A stretch of 64,000 nucleotides of DNA from Anas platyrhynchos (lineage: Eukaryota; Chordata; Aves; Anseriformes; Anatidae): assembly GCF_047663525.1 (NCBI RefSeq), contig NC_092589.1:24363001-24427000 (forward strand). Reading direction: 5' to 3'. The notes beneath the pieces are model-generated. The model was not told the origin of the DNA. It was given only the letters and a program-made list of their open reading frames with translations, and made no database searches. Each line of letters opens with the position of its first letter. The stretch's first letter is position 1. Both the position numbers and the translations under genes were made by a program. This document shows, piece after piece, positions 62,301-64,000 of the stretch.

Positions 62301-63892
62301 ATTCTGTGGTTGGTATGTCGTATTGTCAAGGAGAAGGTAGAGAATGTTGATAAAGACTTGTTTCACTTATTCTGACTTTTTTTATTGTTCAATGAATCTA
62401 GTTTTCATAATGCAGCAACTTACTATTTTAGCCTTGTGAGCTTTTTGCTTTTTTCAAAGGGCTAAATTGAGTTCATGGTGATAGCTGAGGCGAATGAAAC
62501 ACCACTGGTGAAGAAGGAACGTGTATCTATTCATGTAGCATTCATGCATTCGTTTATTTACTTACTAAAATGTCTGTAAAAAAAAAAATTGTTCCGTGGA
62601 GAAAACTTTAGGTAGGATTCAGGGACATTGTCAGTTAAATTCTGTAAGAAAACTGGAACTCGATGGAGAAGCAATTGAAAGCGCTAAGGTTCAAGTGTGG
62701 GGGAATTTGGAAGCTCTAAGGTTCAAGTGTGTGGGCTGGGAGAAGCACAGGGTTGGAACAAGCTAAGGAACTTAGGCTGTATAGCACCTCAGTAGTGAGG
62801 CTCTGATCTCGTAACCTCAGGACCCAGATGTAATAATCACGTATTAGAGAGGTAAAGGATAGCCCAATTTTTAAGAAGAAAAAAAAAAAAACTTGGCATC
62901 TCTGACAGAAGGATTTATATTCCTTCCAAAACTTTTAGGAAGTTACACTGTCTGTTGTTACGTATTGATTTGAATTTAGGACTACCTGTATTTTTGGAAA
63001 AACTGTTTCTACATGTAGCTATTGTGGTGGATTACATTGAACTGGCTGTTAGCAATAGTTAACTATGAGTTTAATGGCTCCAGTTTTGTGGGATAGCTTT
63101 TGTAAGATAGAAACACACAGTGAGCCTCTTTAATTTTTTATATTATTCTGGAAATATTTTTATTTAGCAAACCATAAGGTTAAAAATACTGTGAAAATTG
63201 GTCCCATAATAAAATGATATGGAGAATACTGAAAAAAAGCTTCTTTCCACACATTTGATGACTGTTGGTGTTTGTTACCTGGGTACTAAATTCCCCCTTT
63301 TTCTCTAGACCTTTCCTTAGTTAGATGTTAGCTCTGTGTATTTCTTTGTACCTTTCTAAATCTGGATTATCATCTGTAGAATTGTTAAGTAAATTTTGGG
63401 ATTGAAGAGATGAATTATTCTACAACTGTTAGATTCTGACAGGTCTTTCCAGTCAATTCTACATTGTAAATTTTCAAGTTTTACACACAGTTTGTCTGTT
63501 GGTTTTAAAAGATGGCATTTGTCTTTTTTAATCTTCCTTGATTTTGAGTTGTAGTAGATGTAGTATGGTTGTATGGTGTTGCTGCTTTGTTTGCTTGTTT
63601 TTGTTGTGTTGCACTGTTCAGTTTTTTTTTTTCCCCTATGTAGAAAACTAACTCAAGAAGAATATGAGCGACAGGAGAAGGAGCAGAAGCTGTCTGCTGC
63701 AGATGAAAAAGCCGTGCTGGCCACTGAGGAAGTGAAAGTTTACAAGTAACTTATTTTTTCTGAAAACTGTTATTTTCCTTTATTTCAGCTGCTGGGAAAA
63801 AACTCATTTAAGCCTCTTTCCTTTTATACAGACAAAGGATTCAAGATATGGAAGAAGAATTGCAAAAAACAGAGAGATCATACAAAAACCAG
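41039..63892 (+). CDS. MIA3: MIA3/TANGO1, ER exit site cargo receptor (5' part, runs past the right edge)
   Basis: Twenty coding exons of the long isoform are modelled, 1675 residues so far; human is about 1907, so the proline-rich C-terminus lies outside. The protein sits in the ER membrane at exit sites and loads collagens and other bulky cargo into COPII carriers. Parts in order: signal peptide with a Leu run, lumenal SH3-like domain (about residues 45-130, [18 protein letters not shown]), a long acidic disordered lumenal region, one clear membrane span (about 1263-1279), and cytosolic coiled coils including the region that pairs with cTAGE5/MIA2. The highly similar paralogue MIA2 is excluded by close match to MIA3 sequence and by the neighbours TAF1A and HHIPL2. 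Exon 6 is uncertain; the other junctions are well supported. Confidence 0.95.
41748..41881 (+). CDS. MIA3: MIA3 coding exon 2 (SH3-like domain)
   Basis: Encodes [20 protein letters not shown] and [20 protein letters not shown], the core of the MIA/TANGO SH3-like fold that contacts cargo adaptor HSP47 in mammals. Acceptor CCCTACAG, donor GTAAGT, phase 1 in and 0 out. Confidence 0.96.
41882..46966 (+). other. MIA3: MIA3 intron 2
   Basis: About 5.1 kb between the two SH3-domain exons. No exon, RNA gene or clear mobile element was recognised in it. Confidence 0.7.
46967..47053 (+). CDS. MIA3: MIA3 coding exon 3 (SH3-like domain, second part)
   Basis: Encodes [20 protein letters not shown] and NEELELPTD, the end of the SH3-like fold. 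Acceptor TTTTCTGGCAG, donor GTAAGT; 29 codons, phase 0 on both sides. Confidence 0.96.
47054..48015 (+). other. MIA3: MIA3 intron 3
   Basis: About 0.96 kb; nothing recognised apart from splice signals. Confidence 0.75.
48016..50986 (+). CDS. MIA3: MIA3 coding exon 4 (giant exon, acidic lumenal region)
   Basis: A single 2971-bp exon, about 990 residues. It opens with [20 protein letters not shown], which closes the SH3 region, then becomes a Glu/Asp/Ser/Lys-rich disordered segment. The block [20 protein letters not shown] is strongly like mammalian MIA3. The last 150 residues, with [20 protein letters not shown] and [17 protein letters not shown], are likely helical and conserved. A perfect 42-bp in-frame tandem duplication lies inside it. 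Acceptor TTTTTCATTTCAG, donor GTAGGA, phase 0 in and 1 out. The same exon is also giant in mammals. Confidence 0.97.
49023..49106 (+). repeat. MIA3: Perfect 42-bp tandem duplication in MIA3 exon 4
   Basis: 49023-49064 and 49065-49106 are identical over all 42 bases. The repeat adds 14 residues in frame ([14 protein letters not shown], then [14 protein letters not shown]). It contributes a second NKT sequon, so a second possible N-glycosylation site in the lumen. Confidence 0.97.
50987..51971 (+). other. MIA3: MIA3 intron 4
   Basis: The exon 4 frame runs 13 codons into it before a stop. Nothing else recognised. Confidence 0.75.
51972..52253 (+). CDS. MIA3: MIA3 coding exon 5 (end of acidic lumenal region)
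   Basis: Encodes [20 protein letters not shown] onward, Glu/Ser-rich, ending ARED-TAA G with one base carried. Acceptor TTTCTGTTACAG, donor GTAACC. In mammals the corresponding exon also leads up to the membrane segments. Confidence 0.92.
52254..53380 (+). other. MIA3: MIA3 intron 5 (as modelled)
   Basis: Read in all three forward frames for a hydrophobic exon like the mammalian hairpin segment; none with proper splice sites and phase was seen. The last 200 bp rise in CpG content toward the internal island. Confidence 0.6.
53381..53466 (+). CDS. MIA3: Candidate MIA3 exon 6 (Gly/Ala-rich, uncertain)
   Basis: The strong acceptor CTCCCTCCCGCAG and the donor GTGAGT flank an 86-bp open segment. 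Phases (1 in, 0 out) fit exactly between exon 5 and the transmembrane exon. The peptide is [20 protein letters not shown] then PAARRLLLQ. It does not resemble the hydrophobic hairpin (human LENAILLIYSFMFYLTKS) expected here. It could be a real bird exon, an alternative exon, or a chance open segment in a GC-rich island. Long-isoform residue counts assume it is used. Confidence 0.45.
53570..53602 (+). CDS. MIA3: Alternative first exon of short MIA3 (TANGO1-short)
   Basis: Encodes [11 protein letters not shown] from an ATG in an ideal Kozak context (GCCGCCATGG), ending at donor GTGAGG in phase 0. Splicing to the next exon gives [19 protein letters not shown], an isoform lacking the lumenal domain. 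The human short form also has a private first exon joined to LVATLP. Inferred from layout; no transcript evidence is available here. Confidence 0.65.
54089..54220 (+). CDS. MIA3: MIA3 coding exon 7 (transmembrane segment)
   Basis: Encodes [20 protein letters not shown] followed by [20 protein letters not shown], a clear membrane span, and TCLS. Acceptor GGTTTTTAG, donor GTGAGT; 44 codons, phase 0 on both sides. Shared by the long and short isoforms. Confidence 0.96.
55394..55415 (+). CDS. MIA3: MIA3 coding exon 8 (22-bp microexon)
   Basis: Encodes VKSRIYQ, matching human VKDRVYQ. Acceptor TTTTTTCTGTAG, donor GTAGGT; phase 0 in and 1 out. Its length alone gives little support, but the phase fit and the family sequence do. 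Confidence 0.9.
57495..57583 (+). CDS. MIA3: MIA3 coding exon 9 (coiled coil)
   Basis: Encodes [20 protein letters not shown] and [10 protein letters not shown], the start of the first cytosolic coiled coil. Acceptor CTTCCTAG, donor GTATCA, phase 1 in and 0 out. Confidence 0.95.
57742..57819 (+). CDS. MIA3: MIA3 coding exon 10 (coiled coil)
   Basis: Encodes [20 protein letters not shown] and ETAGLK, heptad-like. Acceptor TTGTGCTTAG, donor GTAAGG; 26 codons, phase 0. Confidence 0.95.
57917..58027 (+). CDS. MIA3: MIA3 coding exon 11 (coiled coil)
   Basis: Encodes [20 protein letters not shown] and [17 protein letters not shown]. Acceptor TTTTTGTAG, donor GTAAGA; 37 codons, phase 0. Confidence 0.95.
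58831..58902 (+). CDS. MIA3: MIA3 coding exon 12 (coiled coil)
   Basis: Encodes [20 protein letters not shown] and ELSE, matching human ISENKKSIEKLKDVIS. Acceptor TTCTTGTATAG, donor GTAAAG; 24 codons, phase 0. Confidence 0.95.
58925..59265 (-). mobile_element. CR1 LINE 3' fragment in MIA3 intron 12
   Basis: Begins on the + strand with AATCATAGAATGGTTTGGGT, TGGAAGGGACCTTAAAGATC, CAAGCCCCCTGCCATGGACA, CATCCAGCCTGGCCTTGAGC and CTCCAGGGACGGAGCATCCA, the reverse complement of avian CR1 3' ends. About 340 bp, diverged by substitutions and small gaps. Antisense to MIA3, starting only about 25 bp after the exon 12 donor. Confidence 0.92.
59477..59581 (+). CDS. MIA3: MIA3 coding exon 13 (coiled coil)
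   Basis: Encodes [20 protein letters not shown] and [15 protein letters not shown], very close to the human segment. Acceptor CATTTGTAG, donor GTAAGT; 35 codons, phase 0. Confidence 0.96.
60333..60455 (+). CDS. MIA3: MIA3 coding exon 14 (coiled coil)
   Basis: Encodes [20 protein letters not shown] and [20 protein letters not shown] with a final E. Acceptor TTTCATACAG, donor GTAGGT; 41 codons, phase 0. It falls in the region called TEER in mammals, which tethers ERGIC membranes (established for the family). Confidence 0.95.
60562..60685 (+). CDS. MIA3: MIA3 coding exon 15
   Basis: Encodes [20 protein letters not shown] and an acidic, variable stretch ending DDLANGELP. Acceptor TCTGTACTAG, donor GTACAG; phase 0 in and 1 out. 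Confidence 0.94.
61524..61579 (+). CDS. MIA3: MIA3 coding exon 16
   Basis: Encodes [19 protein letters not shown], matching human [16 protein letters not shown]. Acceptor TTATCTTCTAG, donor GTATGC; 56 bp, phase 1 in and 0 out. Confidence 0.95.
61658..61748 (+). CDS. MIA3: MIA3 coding exon 17 (second coiled coil)
   Basis: Encodes [20 protein letters not shown] and [10 protein letters not shown]. Acceptor AATTTTTAG, donor GTGGGT; phase 0 in and 1 out. The second coiled coil binds cTAGE5/MIA2 in mammals. Confidence 0.95.
61887..62025 (+). CDS. MIA3: MIA3 coding exon 18 (second coiled coil)
   Basis: Encodes [20 protein letters not shown] and [20 protein letters not shown], ending MALQK. Acceptor CTCTGACAG, donor GTAAGC, phase 1 in and 2 out. 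Confidence 0.96.
62026..63643 (+). other. MIA3: MIA3 intron 18
   Basis: About 1.6 kb, AT-rich with T and A runs; no exon or repeat family recognised. A short near-repeat of about 20 bases (GCTAAGGTTCAAGTGTGGGG and a close copy) occurs near 62681-62735. Confidence 0.7.
63644..63745 (+). CDS. MIA3: MIA3 coding exon 19 (second coiled coil)
   Basis: Encodes [20 protein letters not shown] and [14 protein letters not shown], nearly the human sequence. The acceptor CCCCTATGTAG follows a T run; donor GTAACT; phase 2 in and 2 out. Confidence 0.96.
63832..63892 (+). CDS. MIA3: MIA3 coding exon 20 (last one inside the window)
   Basis: Encodes [20 protein letters not shown]. Acceptor TTTTATACAG, donor GTAAAT, phase 2 in and 0 out. 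The human continuation (IATHEKKAHENW) must lie in the next exon, past the edge. Confidence 0.95.
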
Positions 63893-64000
63893 GTAAATGA
63901 CCTGCTTGCTGGCTGTTGTGTCACCATTTCCTGCATCCTTTTAATGCTCTGAGTTCTTGGAAATGTTAGTTTTTGGACAAATAAAAGCTAATAAAATTCT

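Overview
The window is vertebrate nuclear DNA, most likely from a bird. The genes are split into short exons with GT/AG junctions. Four interspersed repeats look like avian CR1 LINE 3' ends, with the typical end sequence TTCCAACCTAGA and short ATTCTGTG-type terminal repeats. No Alu-like or B1-like SINEs were seen, and promoters lie in CpG-rich islands. I cannot name the species from sequence alone.

Three protein genes are recognised, in the order found on human chromosome 1q41: HHIPL2 (minus strand, nine coding exons, 22310 down to 6942), TAF1A (minus strand, ten coding exons, 37715 down to 26790) and MIA3/TANGO1 (plus strand, from 41039, running off the right edge after its 20th modelled coding exon at 63892). 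All exon phases close: HHIPL2 gives 769 codons plus stop, TAF1A 442 codons plus stop, and the MIA3 part gives 1675 codons so far. TAF1A and MIA3 are head to head, about 3.3 kb apart, each starting in its own CpG-rich segment.

Left flank (1-6600): no protein gene recognised. It holds long A runs and a GC-rich stretch at about 5040-5800 with a 21-bp minisatellite and, right beside it, an intact tRNA-Thr(TGT). Middle (22311-26600): intergenic with no recognised gene, between the HHIPL2 5' end and the TAF1A 3' end. Right part: MIA3 has one very large exon (2971 bp) for the acidic lumenal region, a second CpG-rich promoter region at about 53200-53800 that fits the start of the short TANGO1 isoform, and then many short coiled-coil exons.

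The three genes have unrelated jobs: a secreted HHIP-like protein, an RNA polymerase I initiation factor subunit, and an ER exit site receptor for bulky cargo such as collagen. No novel multi-gene system was found. The most interesting points are the MIA3 region just before the transmembrane exon, where the expected hydrophobic hairpin exon is not visible and a Gly/Ala-rich exon of matching phase sits instead, and a perfect 42-bp in-frame tandem duplication in the large MIA3 exon.
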